NCBI GenBank assembly: GCA_937921995.1
Contig: CAKZVF010000244.1
Location: 1-41,570, forward strand
Origin: an uncultured Pirellulaceae bacterium
GTDB lineage: Bacteria > Planctomycetota > Planctomycetia > Pirellulales > Pirellulaceae
Length of the DNA: 41,570 bases
Direction: 5' to 3'
A program made the position numbers and the translations under genes. The notes under the pieces were generated by a model. That model saw only the letters and a list, made by a program, of their open reading frames with translations. It was not told the origin of the DNA and made no database searches. Of the stretch, positions 17,501-24,969 are shown one piece after another. Positions within the stretch are counted from its first letter, which is position 1. Every line of letters begins with the position of its first letter.

Positions 17501-17693
17501 CGGCTTTGGGTTTGAAGGGACGCTGGTGTCGGCCAAGGTCCCCTCGACGGGGAGTTATGGCAAGTACAAGCAACACCGGTTGGGCGTGATCAACGTCAGC
17601 GAAACGGGAAAGAAGAACTTTCGCATCGTTCCCGAACCCGATAGTTGGCAGCCGATGAACCTTCGTCAAATTACAATCCAGCGTGTTAAATGA
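14514..17693 (+). CDS. Sulfatase-GH29 alpha-L-fucosidase fusion (sulfatase 2)
   Basis: A secreted 1059-residue fusion. The start chosen is ATG 14514 (MTLFFHPLHCYTTIVAVFL signal peptide); the frame is open from a TTG at 14430. Residues about 35-500 form a type I sulfatase: MTDDQGYGD, formylglycine Cys87 in ATCSPTRAALMSG, GKWHLGD and MTDNGS. Residues about 510-900 form a GH29 fucosidase: WWREARFGMFVHWGIYS, ITAKHHDGFSMF, YYSQAQDW, and IGIFWWDTPRKMS with the probable nucleophile Asp694. A C-terminal beta-sandwich (about 925-1059) resembles a carbohydrate-binding module. No stop or frame change separates the parts. The sulfatase part closely resembles the next gene (17772). One chain could both desulfate and cleave a sulfated fucosyl unit. 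It lies about 90 bases after the DUF1080 gene. Confidence 0.9.
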   Translation: MTLFFHPLHCYTTIVAVFLTLAIASDHVYAETPAADKKQPNIILIMTDDQGYGDLSCHGHPFLKTPNIDKLFSQSTRFANFHVSATCSPTRAALMSGKAPFKVGVTHTVVERERLTLDTPTIAEVLKSAGYDTGIFGKWHLGDADPYQPDRRGFDEVFIHGAGGIGQSHAGDQSDAPGTSYFDPIIKHNGRFEQTRGYCTDVFFQQALGWIKSKANVGQKEDEEKKPFFAYIATNAPHSPYRVDASYSDLFKDKVADAKKAAFLGMIVNIDENVGALMEKVDQWNLANDTLLIFMTDNGSAAGSRIYNAGMKGGKGTMNEGGSRVPLFMRLPGVTKPGMEVNRMTRHFDLFPTLTEIAGGTIPDALDLDGRSLMPLIENPDADWAPRDTFFHVGRWAKAGAPVRFSKGDPEPNNNKYNGFAVRNEKWRLVNKRLFDIISDPGETNDVAEQHPEVVKTLRTSFDRWWEEVRPMMVNEDAPLDVPRSFEEQFHRQRTSEGIPEWTKPDLDGRNERLSWWREARFGMFVHWGIYSTVGGEYNGQKLPNSAEWMMARGKIPIAEYEKYAAQFNPTKFDASEFVGRAKDAGMKYIVITAKHHDGFSMFGSQCSDYDVVDATPFKRDIMKELADECLKQDIKFGFYYSQAQDWHHPGGHGNSWDKTLKKVSTDEYVFEKAVPEVRQLLTDYGPIGIFWWDTPRKMSEEAFDALHSLTKLQPSVITNDRLGEGYRGDYKTFERHIPQRAPVGEDWEVCMPISGSWGYKKGDDNFKSTQTLIRNLVDIASKGGNYLLNVSPTGEGTLLPPAIERLKEIGQWMEINSDSIYNTQASPLPALEWGRCTARPTGGQTTLYLHVFDWPEDGKLVVPGLSQTPINARLLDGQVAVSSAVTDAGLELTLPGKAPDPNASVIELTIEGELKVKVLLPKPDADGKLVLVAKDGYIHNNDGSRSAEIKIHDDIPHIGYWVDNRAWVDWTIEIDKPGDYEVLGTMSLQNEQTQFGFGFEGTLVSAKVPSTGSYGKYKQHRLGVINVSETGKKNFRIVPEPDSWQPMNLRQITIQRVK

Positions 17694-17771
17694 TCATCGC
17701 CCGTATCGTTGTTCAGGAGCGAAAACATTTCAGGCCGGCGAGGCGATCAGATGATTGAATTGAATAGACCC

Positions 17772-19247
17772 ATGAAACTTCTATTGATTTTTTGCGCTAT
17801 GATTAGCACGGTGCTGTCGGCAGCGGATCATACCCAAGCAAAGCAACTTGAGGGTGCTCGGCCGAACATCATTTTGGTCATGACCGACGACCAGGGGATG
17901 GGCGATCTTTCCTGCATGGGCAATCAACTGGTCAAAACCCCGAACATCGACCAGTTTTACAAACGGGCGACGCGATTTACCAATTTCCACGTCAGCCCGA
18001 CCTGTGCGCCAACCCGCGCGGCGATCATGAGCGGACGGTCGCCGTTTCATGTGGGCGTCACGCATACCATTTTGCAGCGCGAACGGATGGCCTTGGATGT
18101 TTTCACGATGCCGCAAGCGCTTAAAAGCGCCGGGTACACGACGGGGCTGTTTGGGAAGTGGCATCTGGGCGACGAAGTGGAATACCTTCCTCAGAGTCGG
18201 GGCTTCGACGAGGTGTTGATGCATGGGGCAGGAGGCATCGGGCAGACGAACTTAGATGACTTCCCGCCTAATGATCAGAACCTTTTGTTCGACAATGTGC
18301 TGCTGCACAATGATACGGTGGTACAGACCAAGGGGTTTTGCACCGACGTGTTCTTTGATGCGTCGTTGGCTTGGATTAAAGAAAAGCACGAAGCCGAAAC
18401 GCCTTACTGCGCCTACATTTCGTTGAACGCACCGCATGGGCCTTTTGAGAATGCTCCCGAAGCCAACATGGAACGGTTGCTTGACGCCGGTTGCGATAAA
18501 CGTTCGGCCATCCGTTTAGGTATGATCGAAAACATTGATGACAACTTTGGCAAATTGATGAAGAAGCTTCAGACGTGGAATGCGTTGGAGAATACGCTGG
18601 TCATTTTCATGACCGACAATGGTGCGGTGAGAGTGGGCAAAACGAAAGAGCTCCCCTACTTCAACGCCGGACTTAAATCTGGAAAGAACTCGCCCAATGA
18701 GGGAGGAAGTCATGTTCCGTTTTTCATGCAATGGAAAGATAAGCTTGGCGAAGGCGTTGACATTGATGCATTGACAGCCCACATCGACCTTTATCAAACG
18801 ATCTGTGAATTGGCCGGCGCGAAACTGCCGGAGAAAATGCAGACGCTCGACGGTCGGTCGTTGCTGCCGCTGCTCAACGACCCGCAGGCGGACTGGCAGG
18901 ATCGCAGTCTGTTTGTGCATTGCGGTCGTTGGAAGAACGGTCAACGTGAAAATTTTAAGTACCGAAAGTGTGCGGTGCGTACCGCGCGTTGGCGTCTGGT
19001 GAATCATAAGGAGCTTTATGACATCTCGAGTGATCCCGGCGAAACCAAGGATGTCGCCGCCCAGTATCCCGAAGTCGTCGATCGTTTGCGTGAGTCATAC
19101 GATCAATGGTGGGAGGCGGCGATTGAGTTGATGGTCAACGAAGGTCTGCCGAAGGTGCGACCCGAAGATCAGCCGTTTGCCAAACGCTATCAAATGCAGC
19201 TGGAAGAGCAGGGGATTCCTGACTGGATGCCCGAACAAGTAGAGTAA
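17772..19247 (+). CDS. Type I sulfatase (sulfatase 3), paralogue of the fusion's sulfatase domain
   Basis: A secreted formylglycine sulfatase of about 492 residues. ATG 17772 gives MKLLLIFCAMISTVLSAADH as signal peptide; upstream in-frame codons (TTG 17709, ATG 17751) would only lengthen the leader. Motifs: MTDDQGMGD, formylglycine Cys78 in PTCAPTRAAIMSGR, GKWHLGDE and MTDNGAV. It shares long blocks with the sulfatase part of the preceding fusion (GVTHT, RGFDEV, HGAGGIGQ, CTDVFF, NEGGS), so the two are tandem paralogues. The bases AATAGACCCATGA occur identically at both start codons. It ends QLEEQGIPDWMPEQVE, matching the stretch just before the fucosidase begins in the fusion. The two probably act on the same or related sulfate esters. 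Confidence 0.9.
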   Translation: MKLLLIFCAMISTVLSAADHTQAKQLEGARPNIILVMTDDQGMGDLSCMGNQLVKTPNIDQFYKRATRFTNFHVSPTCAPTRAAIMSGRSPFHVGVTHTILQRERMALDVFTMPQALKSAGYTTGLFGKWHLGDEVEYLPQSRGFDEVLMHGAGGIGQTNLDDFPPNDQNLLFDNVLLHNDTVVQTKGFCTDVFFDASLAWIKEKHEAETPYCAYISLNAPHGPFENAPEANMERLLDAGCDKRSAIRLGMIENIDDNFGKLMKKLQTWNALENTLVIFMTDNGAVRVGKTKELPYFNAGLKSGKNSPNEGGSHVPFFMQWKDKLGEGVDIDALTAHIDLYQTICELAGAKLPEKMQTLDGRSLLPLLNDPQADWQDRSLFVHCGRWKNGQRENFKYRKCAVRTARWRLVNHKELYDISSDPGETKDVAAQYPEVVDRLRESYDQWWEAAIELMVNEGLPKVRPEDQPFAKRYQMQLEEQGIPDWMPEQVE

Positions 19248-19343
19248 CCTAAGCCTAAGTACGCGCGTTAAAGTCGACTTGCGAATAAGAATCAAGAGAT
19301 TAGCTATTTGTACCGGCCGTATCCAATTGAAATATCAAGGTCA

Positions 19344-21338
19344 ATGAAATTCATATTTACCCGCAACAACATTTCGTTTGTTCTTCTGCTGGTTTTGATG
19401 ACCTGCTGTAAACATGCGGTTGCCGCGGAAATCAGTTCTCCAGATAAGCGGATTGTCCTCAGCACGCACGAAGCGGATGGGCAAATTTTCTACTCGGTTC
19501 AGTTCGACGGAGCGCCTGTCATTGGGCGTTCCCGATTGGGGGTTGAACTGAGTCAAGGCGAATTTTCGAATCCGCTTTCGGTTTCGAAATCGCAAACACG
19601 CAGCCACGATGAAAGTTGGAATCCCGTTTGGGGGCAGTTCAGCGTTTGTCGTGATCACTACAATGAACTGACGCTTGACGTCACCGAAGATTCTCACGAT
19701 CGCATGATGCAAGTGGTGCTGCGGGCCTACAACGACGGCATCGCCTTTCGGTACGTTTTCCCGAAACAGGATGGCCTCAAGAACACTCATTTGGCGAAAG
19801 AATTTTCCTCCGTTGCGATCGAGTCAGAGAATCCGGTCGCTTGGTACGCCAGAGGTTCGACAAGCCTCGCCAGTAACGTTCCTTTTGAAAAGATTAAGAA
19901 GCCCTGCGGGACGCCCTTCACTGTAAAAGTTTCCGAGGATTGCTTTGTGTCGTTGCATGAAGCCGAGATCGTCAATTCATCGGACGCGCGGCTGTCACTG
20001 GGTGCCGACAAACGCACGCTGACTTATGCCTCGAGATCAAAACAAGATGCCGGCACAAAAACGGCGTGGAGAACTGTTCAGATTTCCGCCACGCCAAAGG
20101 GCTTGATCGAGTCCTCGTTGATTCTAAATCTTAACCAGCCGTGCAAGCTGGCCGATACAAGCTGGATCAAACCCGGCGTCTCTTTGTGGGACTGGCGAAA
20201 TCATGGTGGCAAGGCGGACGATGGATTTGTTTATGGCATCAACACCGAAAGTTACTTCCGCTACATCGACTTTGCTCATGAGCACGGGTTGGCGTATGTG
20301 CTGATTGATGCGGAGTGGTACGGTCCTGAACGCAGCGTTGAATCGGATCCGGTGACCTACGAACCGGATGTCGACATTCCCAAAATCACCAGCTACGCCA
20401 AAGAGAAAGGCGTAGGCATCTGGTTGGACGTCAACGATATCGCGCTAAAAAAATTCGACATCGACCGAACGTTCGCTCAGTACCAAAAGTGGGGCGTTGC
20501 TGGAATAAAACATGGGTTTCTCGGCGGAGGAAATCAAGTAAAGAATGCGTTCAGCGTCCATGTGCTGGAGAAATGTGCCCAGTACAAAATTATGTACAAC
20601 CTTCACGAACCCAATAAACCGACGGGATTGGTGCGGACTTATCCTCACTACATGTCGCGCGAGTATGTGAACAGTATGTTGGACGCGCCCAGTCGTCCCG
20701 CCGCGACGCCGTCGGAGCTGAGCGTTTTTCCGGTGGTTCATAATCTGGCGGGACCGGTCGATCGGAGTTGTGGGTTGTTTGATATGGATCAGTCAATTGC
20801 GAAGGATAAAGTTCACAAACAGATTCCCAGCACCGTTGTTTCGCAGGTAGCGCAGTGCCTGATCTTTCCCAGCGGCATCCTGATACTTCCGGACATGCCT
20901 GACGCTTACAACCGTAAGATCGACCTGTTCGAATTTATTAAGCAGCTTCCGATGACGTACGACCAGACGAAGGTGTTGGAAATAGAAATTGGTGAATACA
21001 TAACCATGGCTCGGAGAACGGGAGACGTCTGGCTGGTTGCGGCAGTGGCCGACGAATCCGGACGGGCGTTAGAGCTGACGCTGGATTTTCTTGAACCCGG
21101 AGCGGTTTACGATGCAACGCTGTACGAAGACACCGCCGAAAGTGACTATCGCTTTCCCGGTCCTGCCAGTAGAAAAGAGAGCGGTAAGACCAAGGGTCGT
21201 TTTAAGCCGGTCGAGACTAAACGCGAACTGTATCAAATTCGGAAGATGACAGTGAAACAAGGCGATAAAATTTCGGCTGCGATAGCCCCCGGCGGCGGAC
21301 ATTGCATGTGGATCCGACCAAAGAAGGAATTGGAATAA
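19344..21338 (+). CDS. GH97 family glycoside hydrolase
   Basis: A secreted protein of about 664 residues. ATG 19344 was chosen (MKFIFTRNN then a hydrophobic run), 36 bases inside the open frame. The N-terminal GH97 beta-sandwich (ISSPDKRIVLSTHEADGQIFYSV...) is followed by a TIM barrel with GVSLWDWRNHGG, YVLIDAEWYG, GIKHGFLGGGNQ and NLHEPNKPTGLVRTYP, then an all-beta C-terminus. GH97 contains inverting alpha-glucosidases and retaining alpha-galactosidases. The retaining-clade GIKVDF aspartate is here a glycine (Gly391 in GIKHGF), while the Glu of NLHEP (Glu422) matches the inverting-type NxHE, suggesting an inverting mechanism. The usual GPMDYTPG is GPVDRSCG. The substrate is probably an alpha-linked hexose or deoxyhexose of the same glycan. 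Confidence 0.85.
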   Translation: MKFIFTRNNISFVLLLVLMTCCKHAVAAEISSPDKRIVLSTHEADGQIFYSVQFDGAPVIGRSRLGVELSQGEFSNPLSVSKSQTRSHDESWNPVWGQFSVCRDHYNELTLDVTEDSHDRMMQVVLRAYNDGIAFRYVFPKQDGLKNTHLAKEFSSVAIESENPVAWYARGSTSLASNVPFEKIKKPCGTPFTVKVSEDCFVSLHEAEIVNSSDARLSLGADKRTLTYASRSKQDAGTKTAWRTVQISATPKGLIESSLILNLNQPCKLADTSWIKPGVSLWDWRNHGGKADDGFVYGINTESYFRYIDFAHEHGLAYVLIDAEWYGPERSVESDPVTYEPDVDIPKITSYAKEKGVGIWLDVNDIALKKFDIDRTFAQYQKWGVAGIKHGFLGGGNQVKNAFSVHVLEKCAQYKIMYNLHEPNKPTGLVRTYPHYMSREYVNSMLDAPSRPAATPSELSVFPVVHNLAGPVDRSCGLFDMDQSIAKDKVHKQIPSTVVSQVAQCLIFPSGILILPDMPDAYNRKIDLFEFIKQLPMTYDQTKVLEIEIGEYITMARRTGDVWLVAAVADESGRALELTLDFLEPGAVYDATLYEDTAESDYRFPGPASRKESGKTKGRFKPVETKRELYQIRKMTVKQGDKISAAIAPGGGHCMWIRPKKELE

Positions 21339-21408
21339 TAGATTCGAAGTTAGAGATTGCTTCAAAGGATGCGTTGCCGATTGCCAAATTGATACAGGAC
21401 GAAGCCGA

Positions 21409-22980
21409 ATGAGCCGAATGAAAAAATATCCGCATGCTGACAATAATGCCCTGAAGAAAATCAGTGCCAATGCCGCGATCGTTTTGGGATGGCTTCTAAT
21501 CGTCGGTATGTGCCCGGCGATGGCCCGGGCTGAACTCTCTGTCGCGTCTCCGTTCACCGATAACGCGGTGCTCCAACGAGACCGTGAAATACCGGTTTGG
21601 GGAACCGCCGAAGAAGGCACGAAGGTAACGGTCGAATTCGCCGCACAGAAAAAATCAGCCGTTGCCGATAACACAGGGCGGTGGAAAGTTCAGCTGGATT
21701 CGATGCCCGCAACCCGTGATCCGCAAGTGCTGAAGATCTCCGCCGGGGAGCAAGAGATTTCTTGTTCGAACGTGGTTGTTGGCGAAGTTTGGATCTGTTC
21801 GGGGCAGTCGAATATGCAGATGAGCCACAAACGAGTGCCGGAGATTGCGGCGCTGTCTGCTTCGGCGCAAAACCTGCGAAGTTTTCAAGTGAGCAATACG
21901 GTGGCCTTTGAGCAACAGGAGCAGTGCGAGGGCAAATGGGCTCAGAAGCATCCCGACAGCGCCGTGGCGTTTGCGTTTGCCTATTTTCTACAAGAGGCCG
22001 CCGATGTTCCAGTCGGCATCATTCAAACCAGCTGGGGAAGTTCGTCGATCGAGGCGTGGATGCCGCGCGACATGACGCAGACGGTCCCGCACTACAAAAC
22101 GATGATGGAAGAATTTGATGCCGACACCCAAACGCTCGACCGGATCGCCACCATTTTGGAATCCAAACCTTGGAAAGGGAGAGACGATGTGTTTTTACGC
22201 CGTCAGCCAAATGTTTTGTACAACGCGATGATGCACCCGATCGCGCCCTATGCGTGTCGCGGATTGGTTTGGTATCAAGGCGAACGCAACACCCAGTCGA
22301 TGCACGGGATGGTGAAGACGCCTTGGTTTTCCCGCAATTCGGGGATGCTGAAATATGGGGATACGCTCAAGGCGTGGATCACGCGACTGCGGCAGCAGTG
22401 GGACAATGACCAGATGGAGTTCATGATCGTCATGTTGCCGGGGTATCATAAACCGATGAAAACCGGTCCGCAGTTGGGGGCTGAGCATCCGGCGTCGCAC
22501 TCTTGGGCGTGGATGCGCGATTCGCAGCTCAAGGCGTTGGAGTTAAAACTCACCTCCGTCGTCAATACGATCGACTTAGGCGACGAAAAAAACGTGCACC
22601 CCAAAGACAAATTGCCGATGGGTAAGCGATTGGCGCGGATGGCGGCTGGAAACATTTTAGAGCAAGACGTCCAAGTATCCGGGCCTATGATGAAAAGCGT
22701 GGAAGTCCGGGGAACGCAGTTGGTCGTGAGCTTTGATCATGCCGAGGGACTGAAGACGATTGACGGTGATGCTCCTGCTGGGTTTTGGTTGGCCGACGAC
22801 ACCGCGCAATGGGTCAGGGCCGATGCTGAACTCAACGGCGAAACGGTGGTGCTGAGCAGTTCCGAAATCGACCAACCGCGTTATGTGCGTTATGCGTTTG
22901 CCGGCAAACCGAACGTCAATTTGGTTAATATCGCGGACCTGCCGGCCTACCCGTTCCGCACCGATACTTTTGATCCGTAG
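21409..22980 (+). CDS. Sialate O-acetylesterase-like (SGNH) carbohydrate esterase
   Basis: A 523-residue secreted protein (signal peptide up to about residue 41, GMCPAMARA). An N-terminal beta-sandwich (LSVASPFTDNAVLQRDREIPVWG) leads into an SGNH-hydrolase domain with the nucleophile Ser134 in ICSGQSNMQMS, LVWYQGERNT in the middle, and the catalytic DxxH region DLGDEKNVHPKDK. This order is diagnostic of the sialate O-acetylesterase / DUF303 group, which includes planctomycete and Bacteroidetes polysaccharide deacetylating esterases. Sialic acid itself need not be the substrate; removal of O-acetyl groups from algal glycan is more likely. ATG 21409 lies 70 bases after the GH97 stop, so both are probably co-transcribed. 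Confidence 0.87.
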   Translation: MSRMKKYPHADNNALKKISANAAIVLGWLLIVGMCPAMARAELSVASPFTDNAVLQRDREIPVWGTAEEGTKVTVEFAAQKKSAVADNTGRWKVQLDSMPATRDPQVLKISAGEQEISCSNVVVGEVWICSGQSNMQMSHKRVPEIAALSASAQNLRSFQVSNTVAFEQQEQCEGKWAQKHPDSAVAFAFAYFLQEAADVPVGIIQTSWGSSSIEAWMPRDMTQTVPHYKTMMEEFDADTQTLDRIATILESKPWKGRDDVFLRRQPNVLYNAMMHPIAPYACRGLVWYQGERNTQSMHGMVKTPWFSRNSGMLKYGDTLKAWITRLRQQWDNDQMEFMIVMLPGYHKPMKTGPQLGAEHPASHSWAWMRDSQLKALELKLTSVVNTIDLGDEKNVHPKDKLPMGKRLARMAAGNILEQDVQVSGPMMKSVEVRGTQLVVSFDHAEGLKTIDGDAPAGFWLADDTAQWVRADAELNGETVVLSSSEIDQPRYVRYAFAGKPNVNLVNIADLPAYPFRTDTFDP

Positions 22981-23029
22981 ACGGCGAAGCGATACACCGA
23001 ATCATTACATCAAAAAAGAAAAAGGTCTC

Positions 23030-24688
23030 ATGGTATCCCTAACGATCCGGACAGCCACCGTTTTGGTTTTACTTTGCTTGTTCACCGCCAATCTGTGCGG
23101 AGAAACCCTGCCCCAAGAAAAATCCGAATCCGCGCCGCCGAACGTTGTGCTGATCTTCGCCGATGATCTGGGCTATGGAGATCTTGGGTGTTACGGCGCG
23201 ACAAAAATTAAAACACCCAACATCGACCGACTGGCCGCCCAAGGCCGGCAATTCACCGACGCGCATTCCGCGTCGGCGGTCTGTACGCCATCGCGGTATG
23301 GACTGTTGACCGGAACGTATCCGTTTCGCGCGTTTGGGGGCCAAGGGGTATGGGGGCCCTTGAAGACGGATGCCGGGCTGATCATCGACACCGAAATGCT
23401 GACACTTGGAAAAGTCTTTCAGAACAAAGGATACGCAACGGCTTGTCTGGGCAAATGGCACCTTGGTTTTAAAGAAGGCAAGAACGATTGGCAGGTCCCG
23501 CTGAGCCCAGGCCCGTTGGACGTCGGTTTCGATCATTACTTCGGCATACCCCAGGTCAATAGCGGCAGCCCTTTCGTCTACGTGGAAGACGAAACGATCG
23601 TGGGTTACGACGCGAACGATCCGTTGGTGTTAGGTGGCAAACCTGTTTCTCCCACGCCGACATTTCCCGAAGAAGCGTCCAGAAAGAGCCCCAACAAATT
23701 CAGCGGTGCGTTGAAGGCTCATCAAATTTACGACGATGAGAAAACGGGAACCTTGCTCACGCAGCGCGCCGTAAAATGGATCGCCGAGAAGAAAGACGAT
23801 CCCTTTTTCCTCTACCTGCCGACGCCTAACATCCATCATCCTTTTACGCCGGCCCCTCGATTTAAAGGCACCAGCGAATGCGGGCTGTATGGTGATTTTG
23901 TTCATGAACTGGATTCGATGGTGGGCGAAGTGCTAAAGGCGCTGGACGAAAACGGACTCAGCGACAACACACTTGTCATCTTCACCAGCGACAACGGCGC
24001 GATGCTCAATCGCGCCGGTCGTGATGCCGTCAAAGCCGGACATAAAATCAATGGCGACTTGCTGGGGTTCAAATTTGGTGTCTGGGAAGGTGGCCATCGT
24101 GTGCCATTGATTGCGCGCTGGCCCGGCAAGATTCAAGCCGGAACCGAATCGTCTCAATTGATCAGCCACATCGACATGCTTGCCACCTTCACCGCGCTGA
24201 CCGGCCAAGACGCAGCGGGGCTCGAGGGGACCGACAGTATTGACATGCTGCCGGCGTTTCAGGATGAACCTCAGCAACCGCTAAGGAAGGAGTTACTGTT
24301 GGCACCCTTTAGGTCGCAAAATATTGCGATTCGCAAAGACAACTGGGTGTATATCGGAGCCAAGGGAAGTGGAGGGTTCTCTGGATCGAAGCCGCACCAG
24401 CATGCTTGGGGAGGGGCTCCGGCGGTAGCATTTGTAGGCGGGGTGAACAGTGATATCGAAAACGGACGTATTAAAAAGGACGCACCGGCGGCTCAGCTGT
24501 ATAATTTACAGGACGACCCCAACCAATCCCAAAATTTGCACAACCAGTACCCCGAACGCGTGAGGGAGCTGAGCAGCTTGCTCGATTCCTATGGCGTGAA
24601 AAAGGAGAAGAAGCCCGCAAGGAAAAATAACAAAAAGAAAGTCGCGCCGAAAAAACAGAAGTCTCAGAAGCCTGTTCCTGCGTCTTAG
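23030..24688 (+). CDS. Type I sulfatase with Lys-rich tail (sulfatase 4)
   Basis: A secreted formylglycine sulfatase of about 552 residues. The start at ATG 23030 gives MVSLTIRTATVLVLLCLFTA; the frame is open further upstream but there overlaps the esterase gene. Motifs: FADDLGYGD, formylglycine Cys85 in AVCTPSRYGLLTG, GKWHLGF, TSDNGAM and WEGGHRVP. It is longer than sulfatase 1 and does not share the long paralogous blocks of sulfatases 2 and 3, so it belongs to a different S1 subfamily and probably a different sulfate position. The last 30 or so residues are strongly basic (KKEKKPARKNNKKKVAPKKQ), unusual for a secreted enzyme; the tail could bind the sulfated polyanion. The IS insertion follows about 270 bases downstream. 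Confidence 0.9.
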   Translation: MVSLTIRTATVLVLLCLFTANLCGETLPQEKSESAPPNVVLIFADDLGYGDLGCYGATKIKTPNIDRLAAQGRQFTDAHSASAVCTPSRYGLLTGTYPFRAFGGQGVWGPLKTDAGLIIDTEMLTLGKVFQNKGYATACLGKWHLGFKEGKNDWQVPLSPGPLDVGFDHYFGIPQVNSGSPFVYVEDETIVGYDANDPLVLGGKPVSPTPTFPEEASRKSPNKFSGALKAHQIYDDEKTGTLLTQRAVKWIAEKKDDPFFLYLPTPNIHHPFTPAPRFKGTSECGLYGDFVHELDSMVGEVLKALDENGLSDNTLVIFTSDNGAMLNRAGRDAVKAGHKINGDLLGFKFGVWEGGHRVPLIARWPGKIQAGTESSQLISHIDMLATFTALTGQDAAGLEGTDSIDMLPAFQDEPQQPLRKELLLAPFRSQNIAIRKDNWVYIGAKGSGGFSGSKPHQHAWGGAPAVAFVGGVNSDIENGRIKKDAPAAQLYNLQDDPNQSQNLHNQYPERVRELSSLLDSYGVKKEKKPARKNNKKKVAPKKQKSQKPVPAS

Positions 24689-24758
24689 GGATTGTTGATC
24701 TGTTTTGAGATAAATGATACCGTCAGCCGCTGGTTTCAATTGGCACTACCCTTGGTCA

Positions 24759-24831
24759 GTTTAACGACTAGCCGGCAGGCGTCGGCGTTTCGCCCCGCCA
24801 AGCACGGTCGCCTGCCGGCTCGTCGTTAAAC
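24759..24831. repeat. 23-bp inverted repeat (REP-like palindromic element or terminator)
   Basis: Two 23-base arms (24759-24781 and 24809-24831) are complementary except at one position; the arms contain GCCGGCAGGCG / CGCCTGCCGGC and end in GTTTAAC. The loop is 27 bases. It lies 70 bases after the sulfatase 4 stop and outside the IS. A stem this long cannot be chance. It may act as a strong transcription or mRNA-stability hairpin, or be a genomic REP element. Confidence 0.75.
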
Positions 24832-24946
24832 CATTGTTTAATTTTTCGGAAAAGTAAGTGCCATTGTGTTATCGCCATAATGGCCCAACCAACACGTTTG
24901 TTGGCCAGGTACCAACGGCCTGTTTAGGTCAGCGTGGGGCGCGGCC

Positions 24947-24956
24947 GGTAGGAACC
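24947..24956. repeat. Target-site duplication, left copy
   Basis: GGTAGGAACC directly precedes the left inverted repeat of the IS and recurs at 26575-26584 directly after the right one. The maximal direct repeat is 10 bases. Because its ends are palindromic, the true duplication could be 8 or 6 bases, with the IS correspondingly longer. Confidence 0.85.
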
Positions 24957-24969
24957 TTAGGTTTTACCA
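24957..24969 (+). repeat. Left terminal inverted repeat of the IS
   Basis: TTAGGTTTTACCA, exact complement of the right terminal repeat. It contains the transposase stop codon (TAA read on the minus strand, 24957-24959). Confidence 0.88.
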
